Of a stretch of DNA of 64,000 nucleotides, positions 22,032 to 33,889 are shown one piece after another. The notes beneath the pieces were generated by a model. It worked only from the letters and a program-made list of their open reading frames with translations, made no database searches and had not been told where the DNA came from. The position numbers and the translations under genes were made by a program. Every line of letters begins with the position of its first letter. Position 1 is the first letter of the stretch. This stretch comes from Agrobacterium tumefaciens (GTDB taxonomy: Bacteria; Pseudomonadota; Alphaproteobacteria; Rhizobiales; Rhizobiaceae). The DNA lies in NCBI GenBank assembly GCA_025560025.1, contig CP048485.1, forward strand, positions 2,647,501 to 2,711,500, in the 5' to 3' direction.

Positions 22032-23048
22032 TTATTTCTGGGCGCTCAGGATCTTGAAGCGTGCGTTGCGGCATACCTCGCCACTGGTGCGGAACTCCGC
22101 CGCGAGCACCGGCTCATAGGGCATGCCGCGATTGGCAACCATCAGCAGCTTTCCACCGCTGCGAAGCGCGCCCGCCGCAGCCTTGATGAAGGCCTGACCA
22201 AGGGCGGGTTCCGCCGCCTGTCCCGCCGCGTGGAAAGGCGGGTTCATGATGATCAGGTCGTATTTTTCCTTCGGCGGTTCGTTTGCCAGATCCTGCCAGA
22301 AGAAGCGTGCCGTCAGCCGCGGATTATTCTCGAGAAGATTGGTCTTGGCGAATTCGAGCGCGTTCCAGTCGGCTTCGAAAAGATCGATGCGGGCCGTGCG
22401 CGGCGATTTTTCTGCCAGCATGACCGAGAGATAACCCCAGCCTGCACCGAAGTCGGCAGCATTGCCGTCAAAGTCGGTCGGCAGGCGCGATGCGAGAAGC
22501 TCCGAACCGTCATCCACCCGGTCATGGGAGAACATGCCAGGCAGGGCGGTGAAACGGCCCGCTACCGTGGCGGCATGCTGGGCAAGCTTTGACACGGCGG
22601 ATGACACATCGTCCGGCCGTCTGAACCAGACGGCGACGCCGTGATATTTCGGCGTCGATTCCGCTTCGATGCCAAGCTTTGCAAGCGTCTTGCGCAGCGT
22701 CAGAATACCGTCTTCCTTCGATCCGGCAGCGACGATAAGGCCGCCGGCCTTCACGCGCGAAAGTGTTTCGGCGACGCGGTTTTCGTTCTCACCGCGATGT
22801 TTGCCGCACAGCAACAGCGCTGCATCGTAGTCCTCGCCCGAAACATCCGGGGTGACCTCTGCGCCCTGAGCCTGCAAGGCCCGGTAGAGCGGCCTCAGAT
22901 GCTGGACCGCGACGATCTCCGCATCAAAACCCTCCAGCCGTGGGCCGGCTTCTGCTCCCAGAAACAGAACGCGTTCGCCCTCTTTCGGCATGTCGAGCAT
23001 TTCTGCGGCAAAGGGATGGAAAAGGGTTTTGACGGCGTCACGGCTCAT
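22032..23048 (-). CDS. rsmC: Class I SAM-dependent rRNA methyltransferase, RsmC-like
   Basis: A 338-residue protein with the duplicated methyltransferase layout of RsmC/RlmG: a degenerate N-terminal half (ALLLCGKHRGENENR) and an active C-terminal half with AADFGAGWGYLSVML (motif I, near residue 200) and the base-flipping motif NPPFHAAG near 275. RsmC makes m2G1207 in 16S rRNA; RlmG is the alternative. AAGGA seven bases ahead favours the ATG at 23048 over one eight codons upstream at 23072. Confidence 0.85.
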   Translation of the reverse strand: MSRDAVKTLFHPFAAEMLDMPKEGERVLFLGAEAGPRLEGFDAEIVAVQHLRPLYRALQAQGAEVTPDVSGEDYDAALLLCGKHRGENENRVAETLSRVKAGGLIVAAGSKEDGILTLRKTLAKLGIEAESTPKYHGVAVWFRRPDDVSSAVSKLAQHAATVAGRFTALPGMFSHDRVDDGSELLASRLPTDFDGNAADFGAGWGYLSVMLAEKSPRTARIDLFEADWNALEFAKTNLLENNPRLTARFFWQDLANEPPKEKYDLIIMNPPFHAAGQAAEPALGQAFIKAAAGALRSGGKLLMVANRGMPYEPVLAAEFRTSGEVCRNARFKILSAQK

Positions 23049-23084
23049 TGGAGCGTCCTTAAGATCGAGCATTTCCAGTAAAAT

Positions 23085-23168
23085 TGCATCGCGGTTTTAC
23101 GCCCGGAAAATGCGTAAAAACAAATAAGTAGAGCGCTTTCGCGTTTCGGAGAAAGACGGAAACGCTCC
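23085..23168. repeat. RIME-like intergenic repeat, copy 1
   Basis: TTTTACGCCCGGAAAATGCG, followed by TAAAAACAAATAAGTAGAGC, is nearly the same as a stretch at about 26089-26125. It continues into an imperfect palindrome containing GAGCG and GGAAACGCTC (23134-23168). Short mosaic palindromes of this type are common between genes in Rhizobiaceae. Confidence 0.6.
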
Positions 23169-23171
23169 AAT

Positions 23172-23200
23172 AGAAAAAAGGCGCGGGCAAAACCCGCGCC
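23172..23200 (-). terminator. Intrinsic terminator of pnp
   Basis: Read on the reverse strand, GGCGCGGG-TTTT-CCCGCGCC forms an 8-bp GC stem followed by TTTTTTCTA. It lies just after the pnp stop codon and ends the rimP-to-pnp gene block. Confidence 0.88.
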
Positions 23201-23224
23201 TCGATAGAATATGGCGGCGCGGCC

Positions 23225-25372
<2,148 letters not shown>

Positions 25373-25597
25373 ATCTTGTCCTTGTTTGTACTTGCCCGCC
25401 TTGTGGGGGCAAAGAACGACGCAATCACGGGCAAGACAGCCGGAGGCTTTCAACGTGCAAGCATCCGGCAATCCTGCCCCATGACAGGTCTGCGGTTGAA
25501 AAGGTCGCTCCGGCCCATCCGGGGCTGCCTTATCGTCCGGGGGCCATAGCTGTGGCAAACGCCCGGAAATTATGATGACCTTGAAAAGGTCAGATAT

Positions 25598-25632
25598 AAA
25601 AACCGGCGGGTATCTTTGCGAAACCCGCCGGA
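25598..25632 (-). terminator. Intrinsic terminator after rpsO
   Basis: On the reverse strand CCGGCGGGT and ACCCGCCGG form a 9-bp stem, followed by TTTTTATA. It lies 8-40 nt after the rpsO stop and would partly separate rpsO from pnp, as in many proteobacteria. Confidence 0.85.
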
Positions 25633-25639
25633 TAAGGTT

Positions 25640-25909
25640 TTAGCGGCGAATGCCGAGAGCACCGATCAGCTTGCTGTAACGGGCTTCGTCCTTCTTCTTC
25701 AGGTAGTCGAGAAGCGAACGACGGCTCGAAACCAGCGTCAGAAGGCCACGACGGGAGTGGTTGTCCTTCTTGTGGTCCTTGAAGTGACCGGTGAGGTTGT
25801 TGATCCGCTCGGTCAGGATAGCGACCTGAACTTCCGGAGAACCGGTGTCGCCTTCCTTCGTTGCATATTCCTTGATGAGGGCGGCTTTGCGCTCTGCAGT
25901 AATCGACAT
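25640..25909 (-). CDS. rpsO: 30S ribosomal protein S15
   Basis: An 89-residue protein of the expected length for S15, which binds the 16S rRNA central domain and bridges to the large subunit. Family-typical segments are [19 protein letters not shown] and [18 protein letters not shown]. The ATG is preceded by AAAGGA. It lies between truB and pnp on the same strand, the classical truB-rpsO-pnp order. Confidence 0.98.
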   Translation of the reverse strand: MSITAERKAALIKEYATKEGDTGSPEVQVAILTERINNLTGHFKDHKKDNHSRRGLLTLVSSRRSLLDYLKKKDEARYSKLIGALGIRR

Positions 25910-26064
25910 CGGACGATCCTTTCTATTTTAAGGAAAATGGGACGCCTGGAGCCGGGATGTCGTCCAGCTCAGGCCATTCGGCAGCAAAGGCAAAGCCCAA
26001 GCTGGCGCTGCCTATAAACTATTCCGGGTACAATTGAAAGAGGCGATTGACTGCGCCTCCCCGA

Positions 26065-26125
26065 GCGTTTCCCGCAAAAGTGTGAAGCGGATTTCCGCCC
26101 GGAAACGCGTAAAACAAATAGATGG
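26065..26125. repeat. RIME-like intergenic repeat, copy 2
   Basis: TTTCCGCCCGGAAACGCG, followed by TAAAACAAATAGATGGAGC, nearly repeats the copy at 23096-23135. A GAGCGTTTCC / GGAAACGC inverted pair surrounds it. It sits between truB and rpsO. A related fragment (GCGAAGCGGTTTTCCGCCCG) is at about 51208-51228. Confidence 0.55.
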
Positions 26126-26133
26126 AGCCCGTT

Positions 26134-27081
26134 TCAGCCGAAAACCCGCTTCGGCCGGAACTCGCCTTCACCGATCTCGCCGATGGCGACCAGCTTGCCA
26201 TGTGCGGTCGCATAGGCTTCCGGATGATTGGCCGGCGCATCACGCCCGCGCAGCAGGATGGGGTTGCCCATCTTCAGCCGGTGGGCCTGATCGTCATTGA
26301 TGATGAGGCGGGGAAGGGCGGAAAGCGCCTCAGCCGTGTCGATCAGATAGGCATCCAGCGCTTCCAGTCGCTCGTCGCGATCCTCCACGGCTTCAAGCGC
26401 CTTCAGGGTTTCGAGAGGCACCATCATGTCTTCGCCGAAGGGGGCGACCATGGTGCGACGCAATTGCGAAATATGGCCGTAGCAACCGAGATCATGGCCC
26501 ATGTCGCGCGCCAGCGCCCGCACATAGGTGCCCTTACCGCATTCCACTTCGAAATGCGCGGTATTGGCGTCCGGGCAGGCAAGCAGCGTCAGACGGTGGA
26601 TTTCCACTTCGCGTGCTGGAATTTCCACCGTCTCGCCGTCGCGCGCCAGATCATAGGCGCGCTCGCCGGCGATCTTGATGGCGGAGAATTGCGGCGGTGT
26701 CTGCTGGATCACGCCGGTATAATTGGGCAGAAGATCGCGGATCGCCTGTTCATCCGGGCGTTGATCGGAAGAGTTGACCACCTCGCCTTCGAGATCGTCA
26801 GTTGAGCGCTGCTCGCCCCAGGTGACGGTAAATTCGTAGATTTTCCGGCCGTCCATCACATAAGGCACGGTCTTGGTCGCATCGCCAAGCGCAATCGGCA
26901 GCATGCCAGACGCCAGCGGATCGAGCGTGCCGGCATGGCCCGCCTTCTGGGCGTTGAACAGCCATTTGATCTTGGAAACGGCCTCGGTGGAGCCAAAATC
27001 CAGCGGCTTGTCGAGAATGAGCCAGCCGGAAATCGGGCGGCCCTTGGGTTTGCGGTTTTGCTGTTTGCGTGGTTTGGACAT
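26134..27081 (-). CDS. truB: tRNA pseudouridine(55) synthase TruB
   Basis: A 315-residue enzyme that makes pseudouridine 55 in the T-loop of tRNAs. The N-terminal [20 protein letters not shown] and the catalytic motif [18 protein letters not shown] (Asp near residue 55) are diagnostic. The Lys/Arg-rich head [14 protein letters not shown] likely contacts RNA. It starts 3 nt after rbfA, so the two are translated together. Confidence 0.97.
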   Translation of the reverse strand: MSKPRKQQNRKPKGRPISGWLILDKPLDFGSTEAVSKIKWLFNAQKAGHAGTLDPLASGMLPIALGDATKTVPYVMDGRKIYEFTVTWGEQRSTDDLEGEVVNSSDQRPDEQAIRDLLPNYTGVIQQTPPQFSAIKIAGERAYDLARDGETVEIPAREVEIHRLTLLACPDANTAHFEVECGKGTYVRALARDMGHDLGCYGHISQLRRTMVAPFGEDMMVPLETLKALEAVEDRDERLEALDAYLIDTAEALSALPRLIINDDQAHRLKMGNPILLRGRDAPANHPEAYATAHGKLVAIGEIGEGEFRPKRVFG

Positions 27082-27084
27082 GCT

Positions 27085-27501
27085 TCAGTTCTGTTCGTCG
27101 TCTTTTTCGTTTGAAGGTCCGAGATCGCGCTGCACCTCCGGTGACCGCAGGAGTGCGTCGATCTTCTGGTAATTGTCGAAACTCGTATCATCACGGAAAC
27201 GCAGTTCCGGCATGTATTTCATCTGCCGAAGCTGCGGGCCAAGGCGGCCGCGCATGAACTTGGCATGACGATTGAGTGCATCGATGATGCCGGTGTGATC
27301 GGCAACGCCAAGCGGCGTTACGTAGGCCGTCGCGATCTTCAAATCGGGCGACATACGCACTTCCGATATCGAAATGACGGTCTTTTCAATAAGATCGTCG
27401 CGAACTTCGCCGCGTTGCAGGACTTGCGTCACGGCCGCGCGAACCTGTTCGCCGACGCGCAGCATACGCTGCGAGGGAGCCGATGATGTTGCTTTTGCCA
27501 T
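27085..27501 (-). CDS. rbfA: 30S ribosome-binding factor RbfA
   Basis: A 138-residue KH-fold factor for 16S rRNA 5' end maturation and 30S assembly, also linked with cold adaptation. RbfA features are [20 protein letters not shown] at the start, [18 protein letters not shown] in the middle, and [19 protein letters not shown] near the C-terminus. It precedes truB by 3 nt in the infB operon. Confidence 0.95.
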   Translation of the reverse strand: MAKATSSAPSQRMLRVGEQVRAAVTQVLQRGEVRDDLIEKTVISISEVRMSPDLKIATAYVTPLGVADHTGIIDALNRHAKFMRGRLGPQLRQMKYMPELRFRDDTSFDNYQKIDALLRSPEVQRDLGPSNEKDDEQN

Positions 27502-27574
27502 TTCTTTTGCCCCTGCACATCTCCCCCCAATCTTTTTCTGTCGAGGAGGGTGTGTGCAAATCTAGCGCATAGGT

Positions 27575-27645
27575 CCGAAAATCGAAATCGATTTCCGATG
27601 CGAACGATGCGCAGTTTCAAAGTGTTAGAGCGTCCTGACTGCGTC
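27575..27645. repeat. Rhizobial intergenic palindromic repeat between infB and rbfA
   Basis: The stretch contains the perfect palindrome GAAATCGATTTC (27587-27598) and continues CGATGCGCAGTTTCAAAGTG then TTAGAGCG. I recognise this pattern as a frequent intergenic element in Agrobacterium and Sinorhizobium chromosomes. It may affect mRNA structure within the operon. Nothing else of note is seen in the 275-nt gap. Confidence 0.55.
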
Positions 27646-27719
27646 TGAGACGACCAGCGGCGCTCTGGTGTTACGGCGACCTTTGCACGCTTCGAGTGAT
27701 TGAGGGCGCTATAAACAAT

Positions 27720-27742
27720 CGAGCGCCGGCTTGCCGGCGCCC
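27720..27742 (-). terminator. Possible weak terminator or stem-loop after infB
   Basis: GCGCCGGC and GCCGGCGC form a strong GC stem with a very short loop. The T-run after it on the reverse strand is poor (GATTGTTT), so it may only stabilise or partly terminate infB mRNA ahead of rbfA. Confidence 0.4.
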
Positions 27743-27776
27743 AATTGCGATTTTTATGTATGTTTCAACCGGACGC

Positions 27777-30524
27777 TTAGAGCGTTCTGGTGATGTGCTC
27801 GACGCGGAAGCACTCGATGATATCGCCTGCGCGGATATCTTCGTAGTTCTCGAACGCCATACCGCATTCCTGACCGACCGGCACTTCTGCCACTTCGTCC
27901 TTGAAGCGCTTGAGCGTCTTGAGCTTGCCTTCGTGAATGACGACGTTGTCGCGAATGAGACGGACGCCTGCACCACGTTCCACCTTGCCTTCGGTGACGC
28001 GGCAACCCGCGACCTTGCCGACCTTGGTGATGTTGAACACTTCGAGGATTTCCGCGTTGCCGAGGAAGGTCTCGCGACGCTCCGGCGACAGCAGGCCCGA
28101 CATCGCTGCCTTCACGTCATCCACCAGATCGTAGATGATGTTGTAGTAGCGGATCTCGATGCCGGCGCGTTCGGAAGCCGTACGTGCCTGTGCGTTGGCG
28201 CGAACGTTGAAGCCGATGATCGCGGCGTTGGATGCCTCGGCAAGCGAGATATCCGATTCCGTGATGGCGCCAGCGCCCGAGTGAACGATACGAGCGCGGA
28301 CTTCGTCGGTGCCGAGCTTGTCGAGCGAAGCGATAATGGCTTCGACCGAACCCTGCACGTCCGCCTTGATGACCAGCGGGAATTCCTTCATTCCCGAAGT
28401 CTGCAACTGGCTCATCATCTGTTCCAGCGAACCGCGCTGGCCCGTCTGACGTGCGACAGCCTTGTCGCGTGCCAGACGCTGGCGGTACTCGGAAATCTCG
28501 CGAGCACGGCTTTCGTTTTCGACAACCGCGAAACGGTCACCGGCAGACGGCGTACCGGAAAGACCGAGAACCTCGACAGGCATGGCCGGACCGGCTTCCT
28601 TGACGTGTTCACCCTTGTCGTTGACGAGGGCACGAACGCGGCCCCACTGGTCGCCAGCCACGATGATCTGACCAGGCTTCAGCGTACCCTTCTGCACGAG
28701 AACGGTGGCAACGGCACCACGGCCGCGGTCGAGTTCCGCTTCGATGACGGTACCTTCTGCGGTACGGTTCGGATCCGCCTTGAGGTCGAGAATTTCAGCC
28801 TGCAGCAGGATCGCTTCAAGCAGTTTGTCGAGACCGAGCTGTTTCTTGGCGGAGACTTCCACGTCAAGCACTTCACCGCCCATGGATTCCACGAACACTT
28901 CGTGCTGCAGAAGCTGCTGGCGAACCTTTTCAGGGTTTGCTTCGTGCTTGTCGATCTTGTTGATCGCCACGATGATCGGCACGTTGGCCGCCTTGGCGTG
29001 ATTGATCGATTCAATCGTCTGCGGCATCACGCTGTCGTCAGCGGCAACCACCAGAATGGCGATATCCGTCGCCTGTGCGCCGCGGGCGCGCATTGCCGTA
29101 AAGGCGGCGTGGCCGGGGGTGTCGATGAAGGTGATCTTCTGGCCGTTCTTTTCGACCTGATAGGCACCGATATGCTGGGTGATGCCACCGGCTTCGCCAG
29201 CAACAACATTTGCCTGACGGATGGCGTCGAGCAGCGAGGTCTTGCCGTGGTCGACGTGACCCATGATGGTGACCACCGGCGGACGGGAAACCATCTCACC
29301 TGCGTCGTCAGCCTGGTTGAAGATACCTTCTTCAACGTCGGACTCGGACACGCGCTTGACGGTGTGGCCGAACTCGACGGCGATCAGTTCCGCCAGATCG
29401 GCGTCGATCACGTCGCCCGGCTTCATCATCTGGCCTTCCTTCATCAGGAACTTGATGACATCGACGGCGCGCTCGGACATGCGCTGCGACAGTTCCTGAA
29501 TGGTGATGGTTTCCGGCAGGATCACTTCACGCATGACCTTTTCGCGGGTTTCCTGCATCTGGCTGCGGCGGAATTTCTCCTGACGGCGGCGCATGGATGC
29601 CATGGAGCGGCCACGCGGCGTGCCGTCTTCATCCAGATTGGACGAGGTGACGGTGAGTTTGCCACGACGGCGTTCTTCTTCCGTCTTCAGGCGGGCAGCG
29701 GGCTTGGCCGGAACCGGAGCCGCAACCTTGCCGCGGGCCGGAAGGCTGCTGCCGCGACGCGCACCACGATCGTCCTCGTCGTCACCACCGGTACGCCGCC
29801 CGCGCGGAGCGACAGCGTCAGGCGTGCCAGGAGCGGAACGGGGAGCGGCGGCTGCAGGCTGAGGACGGGCATCGGCGCGTGGCGCCGGTGCTGCGGCCTG
29901 TGCCGGCTTTTCATCGGCCGGTTCGGATTTTGCTTCAGCGGCCGGCTGGCTTGCCGCCACCTTTGCGGCTGCAGCTTCCTCGATGGCGCGGCGTGCTGCC
30001 TCTTCCTTTTCGGCGGCGATGCGCTGTTCTTCCTCGACCTTGCGGCGTGCTTCATCTTCAGCGCGCTGCTTGGCTTCCACGACATCGCGGGCTTGCGCTT
30101 CCATCAGAGCGCGGCGACGGGCTTCCATCTCGCCGGCGGACAGGTCGTGCAGAACGTTGCCGCGCGGGCGGTCAGGCTGACGCTGCTGAGGTGCTGACGA
30201 GCCGGGACGCTGCTGCGACTGGGACGAACCCGGACGCTGCTGCTGGCCGCCTGGCTGGTGAATACGCGGCTGGGGAGCCTGCGGACGCGGTGCCGAAGGC
30301 GCCGGAGCTGCTGCTACCGGCTTCGGTGCTGCCACGACAGGCTGAACCGGCTTCTCGTCTTCAGGACGTAAGGGGCGGCGCTTGCGTGTTTCCACGACAA
30401 CCGCGTTTGTGCGACCTCGACCCATGTCCTGCCGCACGGTGCCCTGATTCATCCCGCCCGGTTTCAGGGTAAGAGTCTTCTTGGCCGGCGCATTGAGTGT
30501 CTTGTCGTCGTTGTTGTCGGTCAT
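27777..30524 (-). CDS. infB: Translation initiation factor IF-2
   Basis: A 915-residue GTPase that places initiator tRNA on the 30S subunit and promotes subunit joining. A long low-complexity N-terminal region rich in Ala, Pro, Arg and Gln (about 1-330) includes a charged coiled segment of [20 protein letters not shown] type. Then come the IF2_N domain, the G domain (G1 GHVDHGKTS near residue 420; [13 protein letters not shown]) and the C-terminal domains II-IV. It follows the ylxR-like gene at about 100 nt. Internal starts as in E. coli IF2-beta are possible. Confidence 0.97.
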   Translation of the reverse strand: MTDNNDDKTLNAPAKKTLTLKPGGMNQGTVRQDMGRGRTNAVVVETRKRRPLRPEDEKPVQPVVAAPKPVAAAPAPSAPRPQAPQPRIHQPGGQQQRPGSSQSQQRPGSSAPQQRQPDRPRGNVLHDLSAGEMEARRRALMEAQARDVVEAKQRAEDEARRKVEEEQRIAAEKEEAARRAIEEAAAAKVAASQPAAEAKSEPADEKPAQAAAPAPRADARPQPAAAAPRSAPGTPDAVAPRGRRTGGDDEDDRGARRGSSLPARGKVAAPVPAKPAARLKTEEERRRGKLTVTSSNLDEDGTPRGRSMASMRRRQEKFRRSQMQETREKVMREVILPETITIQELSQRMSERAVDVIKFLMKEGQMMKPGDVIDADLAELIAVEFGHTVKRVSESDVEEGIFNQADDAGEMVSRPPVVTIMGHVDHGKTSLLDAIRQANVVAGEAGGITQHIGAYQVEKNGQKITFIDTPGHAAFTAMRARGAQATDIAILVVAADDSVMPQTIESINHAKAANVPIIVAINKIDKHEANPEKVRQQLLQHEVFVESMGGEVLDVEVSAKKQLGLDKLLEAILLQAEILDLKADPNRTAEGTVIEAELDRGRGAVATVLVQKGTLKPGQIIVAGDQWGRVRALVNDKGEHVKEAGPAMPVEVLGLSGTPSAGDRFAVVENESRAREISEYRQRLARDKAVARQTGQRGSLEQMMSQLQTSGMKEFPLVIKADVQGSVEAIIASLDKLGTDEVRARIVHSGAGAITESDISLAEASNAAIIGFNVRANAQARTASERAGIEIRYYNIIYDLVDDVKAAMSGLLSPERRETFLGNAEILEVFNITKVGKVAGCRVTEGKVERGAGVRLIRDNVVIHEGKLKTLKRFKDEVAEVPVGQECGMAFENYEDIRAGDIIECFRVEHITRTL

Positions 30525-30626
30525 TCCGTTCCCGTTCCTTCGGACGAAAACCGGATGACGTCCATCAGGCCTCGTCGTTCAATTGCTGCATCGGAACGCG
30601 GCGACCGTTCATGTTCGGTAACCGCG

Positions 30627-31328
30627 TCATTGTTCTGTCCGGGCAGCGTCGCGTTCCGCCTGAGATCGACCGCCAAGACGGTACTGCTCAAGCATCTTTG
30701 CGCGCTTCACTACACCCTCACCCGCCTGCCCCGCAAGCGCGCAAGCATGGATAAAAGCATTCTGGCCCATCAACTCGTCCATTTCGGCTCCGCTGAAGAG
30801 CCGGAAGGACGGAATTTCATTGCCGGCATCGCTGCCGAGCGCCCAGGCCTTGCGAGCCTGGTCCAGTTTTCTCACGCCGTCGGCCGCAGCATCGGTGGCG
30901 TGGAACACGGCAATCGCGTTCCCGGACCGGACGGCGGCATCGACCTTCGTTGCGCCGCTGATGAACTGGCCCGCCTTGCGTGCCATGTTCATCATTCCCG
31001 CAACCTGCTGCGCCATCAGCCGGTCAAGAAGAGCAAGAAGCTCCGGCCCGGCCTTGACGTCACGTTTGAGCGCCCGTGCGAAGAGCTTCTTCGCAATGGC
31101 TTTCTCGATCAGGGCGCGCTCGGGTGTTACCCAGCAGCCGCGCCCCGGCAATTGGCGTTTCAGATCCGGAACGACGTTACCATCCGGCCCTGCGACAAAG
31201 CGGATCAGCTCGTCCGGCGATCCGCTTTGCCGTGTCGCAATGCACATACGTCCATTGACGTCGCCCTTGAGCCGCCCGTCCTCATCGGTTTCGGGCAGCT
31301 CGTCAGGCTCATGCGCCTGCGATATCAT
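30627..31328 (-). CDS. YlxR-type RNA-binding protein with L7Ae-like C-terminal domain
   Basis: A 233-residue protein. The N-terminal half is a YlxR/DUF448 fold (RMCIATRQSGSPDELIRFV, then LPGRGCWVTPERALIEKAI), which binds RNA. From about residue 108 (LLDRLMAQQVAGMMNMARKA) it resembles the L7Ae/YlxQ family, so two proteins encoded separately in Bacillus seem fused here. It lies between nusA and infB, its ATG overlapping the nusA stop by 4 nt. A role in ribosome assembly or transcription is inferred from the operon. Confidence 0.85.
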   Translation of the reverse strand: MISQAHEPDELPETDEDGRLKGDVNGRMCIATRQSGSPDELIRFVAGPDGNVVPDLKRQLPGRGCWVTPERALIEKAIAKKLFARALKRDVKAGPELLALLDRLMAQQVAGMMNMARKAGQFISGATKVDAAVRSGNAIAVFHATDAAADGVRKLDQARKAWALGSDAGNEIPSFRLFSGAEMDELMGQNAFIHACALAGQAGEGVVKRAKMLEQYRLGGRSQAERDAARTEQ

Positions 31329-32941
31329 TCCTGTTCGGCGGTATCCGCCTCCTCGGCAGCTTCGAGATCAGCTTCCTCTTCGGAAGCGAGCTCCTCGGCG
31401 GTGATCCAGCCTGCCAGAAGACGGGCCTGCACCACCATGTTCTCGGCTTCGACGCGCGATACGTCGAGCTTGGAGAAGATACCTTCGAACTTCTTCGTCT
31501 CGCCGTCCTTGCGCTCGCTCCAGCCGACCAGATCGTCCGCAGCGCAGCCGGCAAAGTCTTCGATGGTCTTGATGCCGTCTTCACCCAGCGCAACCATCAT
31601 CTGCGAGGTCAGTCCGTCGATCTGGCGAAGCTCGTCGGTAACGCCGAGTTCCTTGCGCTTGGCATCCATTTCGGCTTCCAGGCGTTCCAGATATTCGCGA
31701 GCGCGGGTCTGGATTTCATCGGCGGTGTCTTCGTCGAAGCCGTCGATCGAGGAAATTTCGTCGAGATCGACATAAGCAAGTTCTTCGACCTGCGCGAAGC
31801 CCTCGGAAGCCAGAACCTGGCCGACCATCTCGTCGACGTCGAGAGCGTCCATGAAGAGGGCCGTGCGCTCGTTGAATTCCTTCTGGCGGCGCTCGGATTC
31901 TTCCTGCTCGGTCATGATGTCGATATCCCAGCCGGTCAGCTGCGATGCCAGACGAACGTTCTGGCCGCGGCGGCCGATGGCGAGCGACAGCTGCTCGTCG
32001 GGAACCACCACTTCGATACGCTCGGATTCTTCATCCAGAACGACCTTGGCGACTTCCGCCGGCTGCAGGGCGTTGACGATGAAGGAAGCCGGCTCCTGGC
32101 TCCACGGAATGATGTCGATCTTTTCGCCCTGCAATTCGCCGACGACGGCCTGAACGCGCGAACCGCGCATACCGACGCAGGCGCCAACCGGATCGATCGA
32201 CGAGTCGTTCGAGATAACCGCGATCTTGGCGCGCGAACCGGGGTCACGGGCAACCGACTTGATCTGGATGATGCCATCGTAGATTTCCGGCACTTCCATG
32301 GTGAAGAGCTTCACCATGAACTGCGGGTGGGTACGCGACAGGAAAATCTGCGGGCCGCGCTGCTCGCGGCGAACGTCGTAGACGTAAGCGCGAACGCGGT
32401 CGCCGTAGCGCATGTTTTCCCGCGGGATCATCTCGTCACGACGGATGATGCCTTCGCCACGGCCGAGATCGACGATGACATTGCCATATTCGACGCGCTT
32501 GACGGTGCCGTTGACGATTTCGCCGATGCGATCCTTGAACTCGTCATACTGACGGTCACGCTCGGCTTCACGAACCTTCTGCACGATCACCTGCTTGGCG
32601 GACTGTGCAGCGATACGGCCGAAATCCATCGGCGGCAGCGGGTCGGCGATGAAGTCGCCGAGCTTGGCGTCCGGGTTGCGGTCGCGGGCAAGCTCAAGCG
32701 GGATCTGGGTCGAATAATCTTCGGCTGCCTCGACCACTTCCAGAAGACGCTGCAGGCGGATTTCGCCGGTCTTGGAGTTGATGTCGGCGCGAATATTGGT
32801 TTCCGAACCATAGCGCGAGCGGGCGGCTTTCTGGATAGCGTCGGCCATTGCGGCAAGCACGATTTCGCGGTCGATGACCTTTTCGCGCGCCACAGCATCG
32901 GCGATCTGCAGAAGCTCAAGCCGGTTAGCACTCACTGCCAT
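31325..32941 (-). CDS. nusA: Transcription termination/antitermination factor NusA
   Basis: A 538-residue RNA polymerase-binding factor. The N-terminal domain begins [18 protein letters not shown]; the S1 domain ([20 protein letters not shown]) starts near residue 138. KH1/KH2 follow ([19 protein letters not shown] near 250; [19 protein letters not shown] near 317), then helix-hairpin-helix C-terminal repeats and a Glu-rich tail. It starts 63 nt after rimP, and its stop overlaps the next gene. NusA strengthens intrinsic termination, which matters for the terminator in its own leader. Confidence 0.97.
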   Translation of the reverse strand: MAVSANRLELLQIADAVAREKVIDREIVLAAMADAIQKAARSRYGSETNIRADINSKTGEIRLQRLLEVVEAAEDYSTQIPLELARDRNPDAKLGDFIADPLPPMDFGRIAAQSAKQVIVQKVREAERDRQYDEFKDRIGEIVNGTVKRVEYGNVIVDLGRGEGIIRRDEMIPRENMRYGDRVRAYVYDVRREQRGPQIFLSRTHPQFMVKLFTMEVPEIYDGIIQIKSVARDPGSRAKIAVISNDSSIDPVGACVGMRGSRVQAVVGELQGEKIDIIPWSQEPASFIVNALQPAEVAKVVLDEESERIEVVVPDEQLSLAIGRRGQNVRLASQLTGWDIDIMTEQEESERRQKEFNERTALFMDALDVDEMVGQVLASEGFAQVEELAYVDLDEISSIDGFDEDTADEIQTRAREYLERLEAEMDAKRKELGVTDELRQIDGLTSQMMVALGEDGIKTIEDFAGCAADDLVGWSERKDGETKKFEGIFSKLDVSRVEAENMVVQARLLAGWITAEELASEEEADLEAAEEADTAEQE

Positions 32942-33004
32942 TTTTCTGTCTCCGTAAGTCGCAAGTTGCGTTGGTGGCCCTTATTGTCGGGCTTTGCGTT
33001 GGAA

Positions 33005-33601
33005 TTAGTCTTCGTCTGCTTCGTTTTCGTCGTTCTGGTTTGCGGCGGCGGCCTTGGCCGCCTTGTCTGCCCGCAGCGCATCACGAATAAGATCGTCCGT
33101 CAGAATGAGCTTCGCATCGGAAAGCGCGCTGAACGGAATGATGACTGTCGGTTCTTCGCCATAGGCGATCTGGTCGCGTTCCAGCTTGAAGCCGTCCGCA
33201 TTGACCTCGACGATCTTGCCGCGAAACCGCTTGCGGTTCTCGACCAGAATGGAGGTTTCGACCTTCACCAGATGACCCTGCCAGCGGGTGAAATCCGATT
33301 TACGAACCATCGGCCGGTCGATGCCGGGCGAGGAAACTTCGAGATGATACGCTTTATCGACCGGATCTTCCACATCAAGAACCGGTGAAATCGCCATGGA
33401 GATGGCTTCGCAGTCCTGAACGGTCATGGTGCCGTCTTCGCGCTCGGCCATCACCTGAAGCGTCATGCCGTTCTGGTTTGAGAGCCGCACGCGCACCAGA
33501 AGATATCCCATGCCCGTCAAAACGGGCTCGATGATCTCGGCGATACGCTGGTCGATGCCCGTTTCGGTTATCAGTCGCGGTTCATATGCGGTGTCTGCCA
33601 T
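33005..33601 (-). CDS. rimP: Ribosome maturation factor RimP
   Basis: A 198-residue 30S assembly factor (YhbC/DUF150). Characteristic segments are [20 protein letters not shown], then [19 protein letters not shown] and [20 protein letters not shown]. It is the first gene of the nusA-infB block, as in most bacteria. The C-terminal tail is a short acidic extension ([11 protein letters not shown]). Confidence 0.95.
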   Translation of the reverse strand: MADTAYEPRLITETGIDQRIAEIIEPVLTGMGYLLVRVRLSNQNGMTLQVMAEREDGTMTVQDCEAISMAISPVLDVEDPVDKAYHLEVSSPGIDRPMVRKSDFTRWQGHLVKVETSILVENRKRFRGKIVEVNADGFKLERDQIAYGEEPTVIIPFSALSDAKLILTDDLIRDALRADKAAKAAAANQNDENEADED

Positions 33602-33664
33602 CTGGCCTTCCGGTCTTTGATTTTCACCGGGCGCTGAAGCCCGTGGTTTCCGGTTCGCCTAACG

Positions 33665-33695
33665 AAAAAGAGCGGAGCCTTGCGGCCCCACTCTT
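33665..33695 (-). terminator. Intrinsic terminator in the rimP-nusA-infB leader (possible attenuator)
   Basis: On the reverse strand AGAGTGGGGCC-GCAA-GGCTCCGCTCT pairs over 11 positions with a GCAA loop, then TTTTTCG. It lies between the predicted promoter at 33724-33752 and the rimP start at 33601. No gene is seen upstream on this strand that it could end, so it should act on the operon's own leader, or else define a short leader RNA of about 55 nt. Confidence 0.75.
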
Positions 33696-33723
33696 CATCA
33701 AGCGATCAAGAATTTCAGTGGTC

Positions 33724-33752
33724 ATATAGACCCATCGGGGCAGGATTGCAAG
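33724..33752 (-). promoter_or_regulatory. Predicted sigma-70 promoter for the rimP-nusA-infB operon
   Basis: On the reverse strand CTTGCA (33747-33752), a 17-nt spacer and CTATAT (33724-33729) match the alphaproteobacterial housekeeping pattern (CTTGAC/CTATAT) closely. Transcription would start near 33717, giving a leader of roughly 115 nt that includes a terminator hairpin. Confidence 0.7.
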
Positions 33753-33889
33753 GTTTTCGCAGGCAGCCCCGCCTCAGGAATGCCCGCGGCCATATTTTCA
33801 CCCTTACCGTGTCGGAAAGGCTGGCATGATTGTCGGCACTGTCTATAGTTGCCGTCTGATAAATCGCAGTTGCATTAAGTGGACTGATC

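Noticed and set aside
27696..30197. An 833-codon frame antisense to infB
   Set aside because: Shadow of infB.
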